From [Eubacterium] saphenum (GTDB taxonomy: Bacteria > Bacillota > Clostridia > Peptostreptococcales > Anaerovoracaceae), in the NCBI GenBank assembly GCA_004555725.1, contig SFHC01000012.1, positions 1 through 64,000 on the forward strand: a stretch of 64,000 nt of DNA, in the 5' to 3' direction. A program made the translations under genes and the position numbers. The notes beneath the pieces were generated by a model, which was given only the letters and a program-made list of their open reading frames with translations, had not been told where the DNA came from and ran no database searches. Shown in pieces: positions 1-8,521 of this stretch (positions are counted from its first letter, which is position 1; every line of letters begins with the position of its first letter).

Positions 1-2603
1 ATCATTTCTTTATATATGCGCTCGCAGTTATTATGATCATTATAGTAAAAGAAATCATCTGCCCTTCGTCTGTATTCATCCTTCATTTTACAATCATTCT
101 TCATATAATCGATGAGTAAATCGATGAGGTCATCATTATTATGTACAATTTCCCCAAATCCCATCGTTTTATAATGAAACGTACCTTCCGCATAATGCTG
201 AGGAATCGCATTATGATGCAGATAAATAAGCGGTTTCCGCATATATGCAAAGTCAAACTGTATCCCGGAAAAATCAGTAATCATAAGGCTTGATTCACAG
301 AACTCTTTCTCATAGCTCATATCTGATACAGCCGGAATAATGTCAACATAATCATTTTTATCGAAGTCATCTACCTGCGGACTCACAATTGGATGCAGGA
401 CATAATGAATGCGGTATCCATATTTTTTTACAGCATACAGCAGCCTGGGATCATTGATCAAACTATTGAAAACCTTGTAGTACGCCGTTTCTTTAAACAG
501 AGGATTATAGTCTCGCTCAACGCCTTCATTTTTCGAAACAAGCATAGCTGCCTGCATTCTCCACGTTGGTGAAAGCAAAATCTGTTTCTTTGCCCGATTT
601 ACAAGCCCGTCGTATCTAGGGACACCCGTGAGTCTCAAAGCATCATGCCCTGCATAATCATATACAGGCTTCATAAGATTTTCAATTTCATATTTTGACG
701 CACAGAAATAAAGTCTCGTATTATCTCTGAGTCGGCGTTGTGCAACAGCAATCTTCTGAACGCTCATACCGTGCTGTACACAGCAAACATGAAATTTTAC
801 CAGGTCTCGGATGTATGCAGACAGATCGAGAGAATAATCATTAAAAGCAAACACCGTAGAATTGGATATAATCATCATATCGGCATTAAGAAACACAAGC
901 CGATGTTTTAAAGTTCCTCTTATAAGAGGTTTGAATCCTTCTTGTTTTAATCTTGAACAATCCGGAGCATTCTTATCAATTAAATAGTAACAGTCAATAC
1001 CGTCTTTCTTTTTAGCTGAATATTTATAGAGATACTCCGAAGAATCACCACCCTTATATATCTTGTCATAAAACATCCAGATCTTTTTATTTTTGTATTT
1101 TGGCCTCGAAAGATGATAAATCAGTCGCAGACGTCCTACACGTCTAACCTCTTTATCACTGTTTGTAAGCATCTCCCAAAGCGACCGAATCTCTCGATAT
1201 GCCACATACCATTTTTTTGCCGGCCGGATTATGATGGATTTCCCTTTTTGGAAGGCAATGTATTTCCCGAATCTCCAATAGGCATAACGATAGGAATTAC
1301 TCAGACGGCTTGTATGTGATTTATATTCTGGTGAAAGCATATAATCTCTGCCATTGCAGCTCATAATAAACTGCAGCTCCTGCCGAGGCGATTTTTCCTT
1401 AATTGGAACAGAAGCATGAAAGCTGATACGTTTATACGCTGCCTGACCAAAATACTTCGTCAGGGAATACTCACCTCTGTATGCCACAGGATACTTTTTA
1501 TTATCTAACATGACATAATAATTTACACGGTCTTTGCTATATAATGATGGAACGGACAGATCCATCTCCCATTTTCCGTGTGAGTATTCAATAAACTGCA
1601 CATTTACATGTATTTTTCCCGTACCTTGAATGATATAATTTTTATATCCCAGCAGTAATGTGTTCCCCTTCATATAAAACTCAAAATCCAGGTCGTAATT
1701 GTTGTACTTCATCTGCAAAAGAAGTCTTATAAATACAGCATCCTTGTGATAATAATTTTGATCATCACGATCGTGGAGGATGATGGAATCATCCACATAT
1801 TGTAGAATATCTCCGATCTTATCCTTATAGTTTTTTGCAGTTTTCCCCTGAATTACGTGTTTATTTCGGTTATTCTTGTTTGCTGCCATTCTACAGAGAA
1901 TAAAATACAGTGCAAAATACTGTAAAAACATCGGAACAGAACCATTGCAGCTTTCCACCTCCTGCAGCAAGGGAATTAAAAAGTCGTCCACTGCTTCAAT
2001 ATACCATTCCCTTTGAATTTCACCGCTGTAGATACCAAAATGACAGTCACGCGGATGAATATAAGTATACACCTTTGAGCCATAACAAAAATATTTCTGT
2101 TTCTGCAGCAAAATACGCAGAAGAAAGTTCTTTTCTGACTCAATTCCTTTGTCCTGCCAGAGAGCAATGTATTCCTGAATATTCGGGACCCATGTTCCGT
2201 TCAAGGTTACCGGGAAACTGAAAACATTAATATTCAGGTCAACAATCCCGTCTTGTATAATATCAGTGTTCTCGCAGCAGTCGCCCTCGTTATTCAGGAC
2301 TTGATCATTAATTCTTTTACTGCAGGAAATGATCAGCCTCTCTTTATTTTTTTTCTTAAATGGGAGCTGAAAAAAATCATCGGTAAACTGATCTCCCTCA
2401 TCTACAGCAGTAATGTACTTTCCCTCTGCGTGTAAAAGCATATCTCCAATATACTTGTTTCTGTACACCGGATCTTCTATTTCCTGCATAAGGATCTGCG
2501 CATTCGGACACAAAGCATGTATCTGTTTTAATGTAACTGTCGTATTACAATCGTCTGTAAAATATAAAACTGTTAATCTATTGTCATCCTTCATCTTTGA
2601 CAT
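1..2603 (-). CDS. CDP-glycerol glycerophosphotransferase family protein (partial, 3' end outside window)
   Basis: The open frame runs without a stop from an ATG at 2603 to the window edge, 867 codons seen. Residues about 1-90 resemble part of a GT2 glycosyltransferase (AEGKYITAVDEGDQF, a degenerate DxD region). From about residue 500 the protein matches the CDP-glycerol:poly(glycerophosphate) glycerophosphotransferase family (PF04464): CCVQHGMSVQK, LSPTWRMQA and ITDFSGIQFDFAYMRKPLIY. The family polymerises glycerol- or ribitol-phosphate chains of teichoic acids or capsules at the inner face of the membrane. A GT2-like front fused to this domain is common in capsule and teichoic acid loci. The start is a choice: AGGAG lies 12 nt upstream of this ATG, while an out-of-frame ATG at 2610 is better spaced but gives only 8 codons. 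Polymer and substrate cannot be read from the sequence. Confidence 0.85.
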   Translation of the reverse strand, partial: MSKMKDDNRLTVLYFTDDCNTTVTLKQIHALCPNAQILMQEIEDPVYRNKYIGDMLLHAEGKYITAVDEGDQFTDDFFQLPFKKKNKERLIISCSKRINDQVLNNEGDCCENTDIIQDGIVDLNINVFSFPVTLNGTWVPNIQEYIALWQDKGIESEKNFLLRILLQKQKYFCYGSKVYTYIHPRDCHFGIYSGEIQREWYIEAVDDFLIPLLQEVESCNGSVPMFLQYFALYFILCRMAANKNNRNKHVIQGKTAKNYKDKIGDILQYVDDSIILHDRDDQNYYHKDAVFIRLLLQMKYNNYDLDFEFYMKGNTLLLGYKNYIIQGTGKIHVNVQFIEYSHGKWEMDLSVPSLYSKDRVNYYVMLDNKKYPVAYRGEYSLTKYFGQAAYKRISFHASVPIKEKSPRQELQFIMSCNGRDYMLSPEYKSHTSRLSNSYRYAYWRFGKYIAFQKGKSIIIRPAKKWYVAYREIRSLWEMLTNSDKEVRRVGRLRLIYHLSRPKYKNKKIWMFYDKIYKGGDSSEYLYKYSAKKKDGIDCYYLIDKNAPDCSRLKQEGFKPLIRGTLKHRLVFLNADMMIISNSTVFAFNDYSLDLSAYIRDLVKFHVCCVQHGMSVQKIAVAQRRLRDNTRLYFCASKYEIENLMKPVYDYAGHDALRLTGVPRYDGLVNRAKKQILLSPTWRMQAAMLVSKNEGVERDYNPLFKETAYYKVFNSLINDPRLLYAVKKYGYRIHYVLHPIVSPQVDDFDKNDYVDIIPAVSDMSYEKEFCESSLMITDFSGIQFDFAYMRKPLIYLHHNAIPQHYAEGTFHYKTMGFGEIVHNNDDLIDLLIDYMKNDCKMKDEYRRRADDFFYYNDHNNCERIYKEM

Positions 2604-2792
2604 GTACCATCAATACTCCTATTATATTGCAATTACTAACTGCTTCATCTTACCACAAACATTCCAGTAATGACAGATTCACGTAAGCGGTACAATAACT
2701 TTCTTTCATTATAACTGAACTTATCTGAATCTAAATCTATAATCGCCCGCGTTCATACATACCATAAAGCAAAGTTGTTTATGCTATATTTC

Positions 2793-4517
2793 TTATTTCG
2801 TCATCTCATAATACCTCGCGTACGTTCCCTCCTGTCCCAGAAGCTGTTCATGGGTGCCATGTTCTGTAATAACACCGTTTTCGATGACCAGGATCTCATC
2901 TGCATTTCTGATTGTGGACAGGCGATGTGCTATTGTTATCGTCGTGCGATTCTGAGACAGCTTTTCCAGGCTCTTCTGGATGTACTGCTCACTTTCATTA
3001 TCTAAGGCACTGGTCGCTTCGTCCAGAATCAGAATGGAAGGGTTCTTCAGGAAGATGCGGGCGATCGAAACCCTCTGTTTCTGTCCACCGGAAAGACGCG
3101 TGCCACGTTCTCCGACAAAAGTATTGTAGCCGTCAGGAAGCGACAGAATGAATTCATGCAGATCTGCCTCTTTTGCAGCTTTTATTATTTCATCATCCGA
3201 TGCGCCCGGTTTTCCATACGCGATATTTTCCCTGATGGTTCCTGAGAAGATATAAACATCCTGCTGCACAATCCCGATTGTACTGCGGAGAGACGCCAGT
3301 TTTATATTCCTGACGTCCTGACCAGAAATTGTTATACTTCCTTCTGTCACATCATAGAAACGCGGAATCAGCGAACAAATCGTTGTCTTTCCGCCGCCGG
3401 ACGGGCCGACGAGTGCAATGGATTTTCCATGCGGAACAGTAAAATCGATATCATTTAATACATCTTCATTTTCATCATACTGGAACGCAACATGATGGAA
3501 TTCAATATCCCCATTTGGATCATTCAGGTCTTTTGCATCCTTTGCATCCACAATCTCAGGCTCTGCTTCGATTACCTCGCGAAAGCGCTTAAAGCCTGAA
3601 AATCCCTTCTGCAGCATTTCTGTAAGCTCCACCAGAATCTGAACTGGACTGATGAAGATACCAATGTAGAGCGCATACATCGCAAGATCGGCCGCCGTCA
3701 TCTCACCCTTTGCGATAAAATACCCGCCAAAGATAAGCGTAACCAGATACATCATGCCGATAAAGAATGTGTTGAGGCTCTGAAATGTCCCCATTGCTCT
3801 GTAATTATTCTTTTTAGAATGCAGGAACGCCTCATTTCCGGCGTCAAATTTTTCTTTTTCAATATCTTCATTTGCAAATGCCTGCACCATACGGATGCCG
3901 GACAGCGAATCCTGCAGAGAAGCATTGATGTCCCCTATTTTCTTTCGATTATCCGTAAAAGTCGCCTGCATAGAACGGTTCTGTTTAAGTGACACCATGA
4001 TCATAACCGCAACAACAGCAGCCAGGATAAACGCGAGCTTCCACTGAATCAAAAACAGAAATACAAAGGATCCGATTAATTTGACGACCGAGATAAACAG
4101 ATTTTCCGGTCCATGGTGCGCCATCTCTGAGATGTCAAACAAATCCGATACCAGTTTGCTCATCATTTGCCCGGTGTTATTTTTGTCATAATAAGAGAAG
4201 GAAAGCTGTTCATAGTGTTCAAACAGCTCCTGACGCATATCCCTCTCCATCTTTGCGCCCATAATGTGCCCTTGACAGCTGACGTAGTATTTACAAAGCG
4301 CCTGTATAATATAGGCCGCCAGAAAAGCGGCAGCAAGCAGCGGAAGTCGGCGCAGAATGGCCTGCCCATCGCGCAGAAACAGCGTATTCGTCAGCACGCG
4401 AAGTGCCTGCGGAAATGCAAGATCCACAAAACTGATCACTGCTGCACAGAACAGATCAAAGTAAAATACAGCGCGGTATGGCCTGTAATACTGAATAAAT
4501 TTACGAATTGTCCTCAT
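2793..4517 (-). CDS. ABC exporter, fused permease and ATPase (MsbA/BmrA-like half transporter)
   Basis: This 574-residue protein has the type IV ABC exporter layout: six membrane segments in residues about 15-300 and one nucleotide-binding domain after about 335. Walker A is GPSGGGKT (371-378), the signature LSGGQ (475-479), Walker B ILILDEATSALD (495-506), and AHRLSTI supplies the switch His. Half transporters of this family work as homo- or heterodimers and export lipids, drugs or peptides. No partner half transporter is adjacent, so a homodimer is likely. GGGAG sits 6 nt before the ATG. It lies 189 nt upstream of the glycerophosphotransferase gene on the same strand, which would fit lipid or envelope precursor export, but the substrate is unknown. 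Confidence 0.9.
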   Translation of the reverse strand: MRTIRKFIQYYRPYRAVFYFDLFCAAVISFVDLAFPQALRVLTNTLFLRDGQAILRRLPLLAAAFLAAYIIQALCKYYVSCQGHIMGAKMERDMRQELFEHYEQLSFSYYDKNNTGQMMSKLVSDLFDISEMAHHGPENLFISVVKLIGSFVFLFLIQWKLAFILAAVVAVMIMVSLKQNRSMQATFTDNRKKIGDINASLQDSLSGIRMVQAFANEDIEKEKFDAGNEAFLHSKKNNYRAMGTFQSLNTFFIGMMYLVTLIFGGYFIAKGEMTAADLAMYALYIGIFISPVQILVELTEMLQKGFSGFKRFREVIEAEPEIVDAKDAKDLNDPNGDIEFHHVAFQYDENEDVLNDIDFTVPHGKSIALVGPSGGGKTTICSLIPRFYDVTEGSITISGQDVRNIKLASLRSTIGIVQQDVYIFSGTIRENIAYGKPGASDDEIIKAAKEADLHEFILSLPDGYNTFVGERGTRLSGGQKQRVSIARIFLKNPSILILDEATSALDNESEQYIQKSLEKLSQNRTTITIAHRLSTIRNADEILVIENGVITEHGTHEQLLGQEGTYARYYEMTK

Positions 4518-4597
4518 ATTATACTCCCATTCATCGAATGAAAAACTCTCAGGTTATTCCTAAACCTTAACATAAGAACATTTGTTCGTCAAGCATA

Positions 4598-4642
4598 AAA
4601 AATACCACACATTGGATTTTTATCCTCTGTGCGGTATTTCCT
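4598..4642 (-). terminator. Rho-independent terminator after the nuclease gene
   Basis: On the minus strand AAATACCGCACAGAGGA pairs with TCCAATGTGTGGTATTT and is followed by a T run. It lies 24 nt after the stop codon of the nuclease gene and before the ABC exporter gene. Confidence 0.85.
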
Positions 4643-4665
4643 TGCCTGTATTCATTTTGTCTAAT

Positions 4666-5760
4666 CTATGGATTGCAGATCTTACACGGACGATACCCAT
4701 GCTGAATCAGGAATGAACGTTTTACACGCATGCTCCTCTTATTCCTCGGCAGTGTGCGGTTGGCTGCGCTGCATCCCGGCCTGTGGAAGACCTTGGTATT
4801 GACGTTCACAACATAAGTCTGTCTGGCATTGCTGTGCGAGCCGCTTCCGGAAGAACTGCCGGAATTTCCATAAGACGGCGTGCTTCCTCCGTGCGTTCCG
4901 GACTCTCCGTTAAGCGCCCGGCTGTCACCTGTCGCATAATTGATCTTAACGCCGGGCTGTACGTTGTAGCAGTATATGTTAAACCGGATGCCTCTGCCGT
5001 GATCTTCGACGGACTCCGCCTCCATATGAACACCCCTGGCTACGAGTTCACGTCCCTTGAAAATCGGTGTGACTCTGTACAGCACATGATGCCCGGTGCT
5101 TCTTACATACTGCGCAACCTCTGACTCAAACGGCTCCATTCCGTCAACATTCATATACCTCGTTCCGGTAATCAGATTTCTCTCATTGGCGTTTTCGCCG
5201 GTCAGCTGGTAGCCGATCAGATGGCAGCGGTTGTACAGATATTTCCCATCCACAAATGAATAGCGAATTGTATGCCATCCAGTCGGTTTGATCATTCCGA
5301 TGCTTCCGCGTTTTTCTGTCGGCATCAGGTCCCGTCCGATGTTCGCGATACAGCTTGTGCACCGTCCGAGGGAGTCCATGGCTCCGTATTTCTCATAGGA
5401 GCGCCTGATCAGCTGCGAAGATGAAAATCCGGGACGATTGCCATTGACCTTAACATAAGGACTGTTTTTATATGCCGGAATGGAGGACAAATTTAACGCG
5501 CCAGAGGACGACCGGCTTTGAGAAGATGACGCTTTTGCCGTGATATGAGAAACAACTTTTTTAACCTTTTCCGAAGTATTCTTTGCCTGCTCCGTCTGCG
5601 TCTTCGACTTGGCCGGGCTGCTGCTCTGTTCAGAAGAAGTGCTTCCGCATCCGGCCATGGTGAACGTCATCGCCGCAGCAAGCGCAATTGTGAGAATCAG
5701 CCGTCCTATTCTGCGCCCTGCTGCATGTGCAGTTCCGTATTCTTTGCTATTCTTTTCCAT
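4666..5760 (-). CDS. Secreted lipoprotein DNA/RNA non-specific endonuclease with C-terminal Cys/His domain
   Basis: A 364-residue protein with a lipoprotein signal (hydrophobic stretch then MAGC lipobox near residue 37). It has a Ser-rich linker and then a beta-beta-alpha-metal nuclease domain of the streptococcal EndA/Spd type (Endonuclea_NS_2). The key motif is YNRCHLIGYQLTGENANERN, in which the His of CHL is the expected general base and the following Asn residues bind metal. The last 50 residues form a separate small domain with FHRPGCSAA and GYRPCKICNP, a Cys/His pattern seen in Ada-like zinc domains on surface proteins. The family degrades extracellular nucleic acid. The ATG at 5760 is chosen because GGAG lies 7 nt upstream; the upstream ATG at 5781 has a site that is too close. 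The lipid anchor would hold the enzyme on the outer cell surface. Confidence 0.85.
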   Translation of the reverse strand: MEKNSKEYGTAHAAGRRIGRLILTIALAAAMTFTMAGCGSTSSEQSSSPAKSKTQTEQAKNTSEKVKKVVSHITAKASSSQSRSSSGALNLSSIPAYKNSPYVKVNGNRPGFSSSQLIRRSYEKYGAMDSLGRCTSCIANIGRDLMPTEKRGSIGMIKPTGWHTIRYSFVDGKYLYNRCHLIGYQLTGENANERNLITGTRYMNVDGMEPFESEVAQYVRSTGHHVLYRVTPIFKGRELVARGVHMEAESVEDHGRGIRFNIYCYNVQPGVKINYATGDSRALNGESGTHGGSTPSYGNSGSSSGSGSHSNARQTYVVNVNTKVFHRPGCSAANRTLPRNKRSMRVKRSFLIQHGYRPCKICNP

Positions 5761-5780
5761 GATCACTCTCCATTTCCTCA

Positions 5781-6033
5781 AAGAAATTGTTTGGTAAAGT
5801 TCAGAATAAGTATATCATGGAAACAGGTGTTCTGAATACCCGATGCCGTCAAAAACATTCGGTAAGTCTGCCGGTCACTGTGTGCCTATTGAATTGGAAG
5901 GGAAACATGCATTTCTTTCAGTGCCTCTTCCAGTGCGGCATTGAAGCCGTCAATGTCTTCCGGTGTGATTGCTCCGAGGCTGCAGAGGCGGAACAGTTTC
6001 TCCAACACAGCCCGTCATGCATACGGGCGCACT
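5781..6033. other. Spacer with nuclease promoter region and a decayed gene fragment
   Basis: The stretch between the nuclease start and the hairpin array holds a candidate minus-strand promoter for the nuclease (TTCAGA, 16 nt, TATACT near 5811-5838) and the aminotransferase remnant listed separately. I see no intact gene. Confidence 0.5.
5886..6012 (-). pseudogene. C-terminal fragment of a class-V/AGAT-type aminotransferase
   Basis: On the minus strand a frame of about 40 codons ends in TAG at 5888-5886 and contains KLFRLCSLGAITPEDIDGF. It reads like the C-terminal end of a PLP aminotransferase of the 2-aminoethylphosphonate/alanine-glyoxylate group (FRxxxxGxxTxEDI pattern). A TGA stands directly upstream in the same frame and there is no start codon or body of the gene, so it looks like the tail left by a deletion. 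The family assignment rests on this short stretch only. Confidence 0.45.
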
Positions 6034-6080
6034 AAAAAACGCATAGATATTGCATATTATCAGCACTATATCTATGCGTT
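6034..6080 (-). terminator. Rho-independent terminator after the hairpin array
   Basis: AACGCATAGATAT pairs with ATATCTATGCGTT, and on the minus strand the stem is followed by six T. It would stop transcripts that leave the NhaC-family gene and pass through the hairpin array. Confidence 0.85.
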
Positions 6081-6099
6081 ACTCAGGCCGAACCAGCAT

Positions 6100-6395
6100 A
6101 TACGACACAGCACTTGCCGCTCGCAGTTCGCTGCGCTCTCGCTTGCGGGTGCTGCCAGCATAAGGAATCCCCGCTGCTTCTGCTTCGCTCTCGCTTGCAG
6201 TCGCAGGGGCGATTCCATTAAGCAGTCCTCAATTATCTGTGCTTCACTCATGCTTGCACAAATAAAGGCAACTGCATTATACGACGTGTCGCTAGCCAAT
6301 CGCGGTTCGCGCTGCTCCCGCTCTTGGGCGCCACCAGCATAAGGAGTTCCCATCGCTCAGCCGTCGCTTACGCTCGGCTTCGCGAGGGCAACTCC
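6100..6395 (-). repeat. Array of five related hairpins, including a two-hairpin unit repeated at 179 nt
   Basis: Imperfect palindromes lie head to tail at 6108-6154, 6164-6216, 6222-6275, about 6283-6335 and 6343-6395. They start one base after the stop codon of the NhaC-family gene. On the minus strand the units starting at 6395 and 6216 align over about 120 nt. They share CTTATGCTGG between the two hairpins and GTCGTAT at the end, while the stem arms differ in a compensating way (GGAGTT/AACTCC against GGAATC/GATTCC). Apices carry variants of GCAAGCGAGAGCGAAGC. Any reading frame through it is a by-product of the palindromes. Confidence 0.75.
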
Positions 6396-6396
6396 A

Positions 6397-8052
6397 TTAC
6401 AGCGTATCTGGGTCTACAGCGCCGATAGCGGCGGTTCTCATGTCGTCGTTCGGGTTGATCTTGCGGATAAAGAGCAGAACCAGAATGACCATGAGGATTC
6501 CGCACGGGAGGGAAATCCATGCGCTTCTGGTGAATCCAGCGATAATGTAAGTAACGCAGGAAATTGCCGCTACAGTCATGGCATACGGGAGCTGTGTGGA
6601 TACGTGATTCATATGGTAGCACTGCGCTCCGGCAGAGGACATGATGGTCGTGTCGGAAATCGGCGAGCAGTGGTCTCCGCAGACGGCGCCGGCCATGCAT
6701 GCGGAAATCGCGATGATCATCAGCTTATAATCAGAAGACCCAAAGACTCCGGTGACGATTGGGATCAGGATTCCGAATGTTCCCCAGGATGTTCCTGTAG
6801 CAAACGCCAGGATGCAGCCGATCACAAAGACGATTGCCGGAAGCAGGGACATATAGTTGGACGCATAGGTCTGAACAAAATGCTTGACGAATACGGTGGA
6901 ACCGAGGCTGTCGGTCATAGCCTTCAGAGACCATGCAAATGTCAGAATCAGGATCGGCGCTACCATTGCCTGGAATCCCTCTGGAAGACATCCCATAAAT
7001 TCTTCAAACGTCATGATTCTGCGAACCATATAGAAAATCAGGGTGAAGACCAGTGCGAAGAATGATCCGTATGCAAGTCCGACAGATGCGTCGCTTCCTG
7101 CAAATGCCTTAACCAGTGAAGTTCCCGAGAAGAATCCTCCGGTATAGATCATACCGAGTACGCAGCAGATAATCAGCACGATGATCGGAATTACCATATC
7201 CGCGACCGTTCCTCTGCTGTTCGGAATTTCAGATTCTTCCGGATAAGGGCGCTCCGATGTTGTATACAAGTCGTTATTGTGAATCGCATTTCTTTCATGC
7301 TCAACCATCGGACCAAACTCCGTCTGCGTCATTACGATAGAGAACATGAACACGATGGTCAGCAGCGCATAGAAATTATACGGAATGCACTGAATAAACA
7401 CCGTAAAACCGTTATGTCCTTTTACCATACCGGAAACAGCTGCCGCCCAGGAAGAAATCGGAGCGATTACACAGACCGGCGCAGCAGTCGCGTCAATCAG
7501 ATAGGCGAGCTTAGCTCTGGAAATATGGTGGTGGTCTGTGATTGGACGCATAACGGATCCCACTGTCAGACAGTTAAAATAGTCGTCGATGAAAATCAGA
7601 ATGCCGAGAACAATCGTCGCGATGGATGCACCCCTTCTCGATTTAATGTGCTTTGACGCCCACTTTCCAAACGCTGCAGATCCTCCTGCCTTGTTCATCA
7701 GTGCAACCAGCACACCCAGAATGACCAGGAAAATCAGAATTCCTACATCATAACTGTCGGACAGGGATGCAATCAGTCCATCCTTATAGACATGATTCAT
7801 CGTTCCGGAAAAACTGAATCCAGAATACAACAGTCCGCCCGCGATAATTCCAACAAACAGTGAACTGTATACTTCCTTAGTGACCAGCGCAAGGCCGATT
7901 GCGATTGCCGGCGGCACCAGAGACCATGCCGTGTTTCTGGCACTGTCCTTGGTTGTCACCATCGCCGCGATGATCATAAACACAATGACCACGCCAAAAG
8001 CGATCAGACTGGCAAGACCGCGCCTGCTTTTTTTCTCTTTCTGATTACTCAT
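6397..8052 (-). CDS. NhaC-family transporter, probable lysine transporter (LysW-like) under a lysine riboswitch
   Basis: A 551-residue membrane protein of the Na+/H+ antiporter NhaC family with about 11-13 hydrophobic segments. Conserved-looking stretches include GILIFIDDYFNCLTVGSVMRP and CGDHCSPISDTTIMSSAGA. Members of this superfamily that sit behind L-box RNAs have been predicted to be lysine transporters, and here a lysine riboswitch precedes the gene, so lysine import or exchange is a better guess than sodium homeostasis. The start is set at ATG 8052 (MSNQKEK), with GGAG 10 nt upstream; the open frame continues about 97 codons further but that part is riboswitch RNA and terminator. The gene ends one base before the hairpin array. 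Confidence 0.85.
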   Translation of the reverse strand: MSNQKEKKSRRGLASLIAFGVVIVFMIIAAMVTTKDSARNTAWSLVPPAIAIGLALVTKEVYSSLFVGIIAGGLLYSGFSFSGTMNHVYKDGLIASLSDSYDVGILIFLVILGVLVALMNKAGGSAAFGKWASKHIKSRRGASIATIVLGILIFIDDYFNCLTVGSVMRPITDHHHISRAKLAYLIDATAAPVCVIAPISSWAAAVSGMVKGHNGFTVFIQCIPYNFYALLTIVFMFSIVMTQTEFGPMVEHERNAIHNNDLYTTSERPYPEESEIPNSRGTVADMVIPIIVLIICCVLGMIYTGGFFSGTSLVKAFAGSDASVGLAYGSFFALVFTLIFYMVRRIMTFEEFMGCLPEGFQAMVAPILILTFAWSLKAMTDSLGSTVFVKHFVQTYASNYMSLLPAIVFVIGCILAFATGTSWGTFGILIPIVTGVFGSSDYKLMIIAISACMAGAVCGDHCSPISDTTIMSSAGAQCYHMNHVSTQLPYAMTVAAISCVTYIIAGFTRSAWISLPCGILMVILVLLFIRKINPNDDMRTAAIGAVDPDTL

Positions 8053-8102
8053 GAGCAATCTACTCCTCTCTTTTCCAAAGAAATATAAACGGAATAACTT
8101 CA

Positions 8103-8134
8103 TAAAAATAAACAGCTGATGCGAAATCAGCTGC
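8103..8134 (-). terminator. Intrinsic terminator of the lysine riboswitch expression platform
   Basis: CAGCTGAT-TTCGC-ATCAGCTG followed by TTTATTTTT lies 51 nt before the start codon on the minus strand. Its place between aptamer and gene suggests lysine-dependent premature termination. Confidence 0.8.
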
Positions 8135-8199
8135 CTGAACATTTCCATATACAGCGCGACCGTCTGCGTCTCTGTCCGCAGCGTCATACGACAAAAAAT

Positions 8200-8385
8200 A
8201 ATCGCGCAAGGTGAATCCAGGATAGCTCTCCGCACTTCTGCGACAGTCGCACAGATCTTATTCTGTACGCCCAGCTGAAACTGTCTGTACACAAACGGTC
8301 CAACCTCGGCGCCTGTACCTTTCCTCCTCCCGGACATGTACATCCTATACAGGAAGGCTACTCATTAAACAGGCGCGCCTCTATC
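8200..8385 (-). ncRNA. Lysine riboswitch (L box)
   Basis: The minus strand reads, in order, AGAGGCGCGCC...TGAGTAGCC, GGAGGAAAGGTACAGGCGCC followed by GAGGTTGG, GCTGGGC, GCGACTGTCGC and GCGGAGAGCTATCC, closing with CTTGCGCGAT. These match the landmarks of the lysC L box, including the AGAGGxGCG opening, the GCCGAxG core and the GGAGxGCTATC closing part. A terminator and the NhaC-family gene follow. It should turn the gene off when lysine is plentiful. Confidence 0.9.
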
Positions 8386-8407
8386 TCTTCTGTTTATTAT
8401 GTTACCT

Positions 8408-8436
8408 AGTGTCGCACAGATTCATCTCGCTGTCAA
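8408..8436 (-). promoter_or_regulatory. Promoter of the lysine riboswitch transcript
   Basis: TTGACA (8436-8431), a 17-nt spacer and GACACT (8413-8408) lie about 20 nt upstream of the aptamer on the minus strand. The -35 is perfect, the -10 weak. Confidence 0.5.
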
Positions 8437-8470
8437 CCCTGTACGGCAATATTTGCATTGATTTTTGTGC

Positions 8471-8516
8471 AGAATAACAAAATCCCGGGAATGTGCACAC
8501 GCTGTTCCCGGGATTA
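8471..8516 (-). terminator. Rho-independent terminator after the histidine phosphatase gene
   Basis: AATCCCGGGAA pairs with TTCCCGGGATT and is followed by TTTGTTATT on the minus strand, six bases after the stop codon. Confidence 0.85.
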
Positions 8517-8521
8517 GACAA

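Noticed and set aside
6072..6353. 93-codon minus-strand frame through the hairpin array
   Set aside because: It has no ribosome site and runs through the palindromes; the base changes preserve stems, not codons.
8053..8343. Extended N-terminus of the NhaC-family protein
   Set aside because: These codons lie in the lysine aptamer and its terminator; the ATG at 8052 has its own ribosome site.
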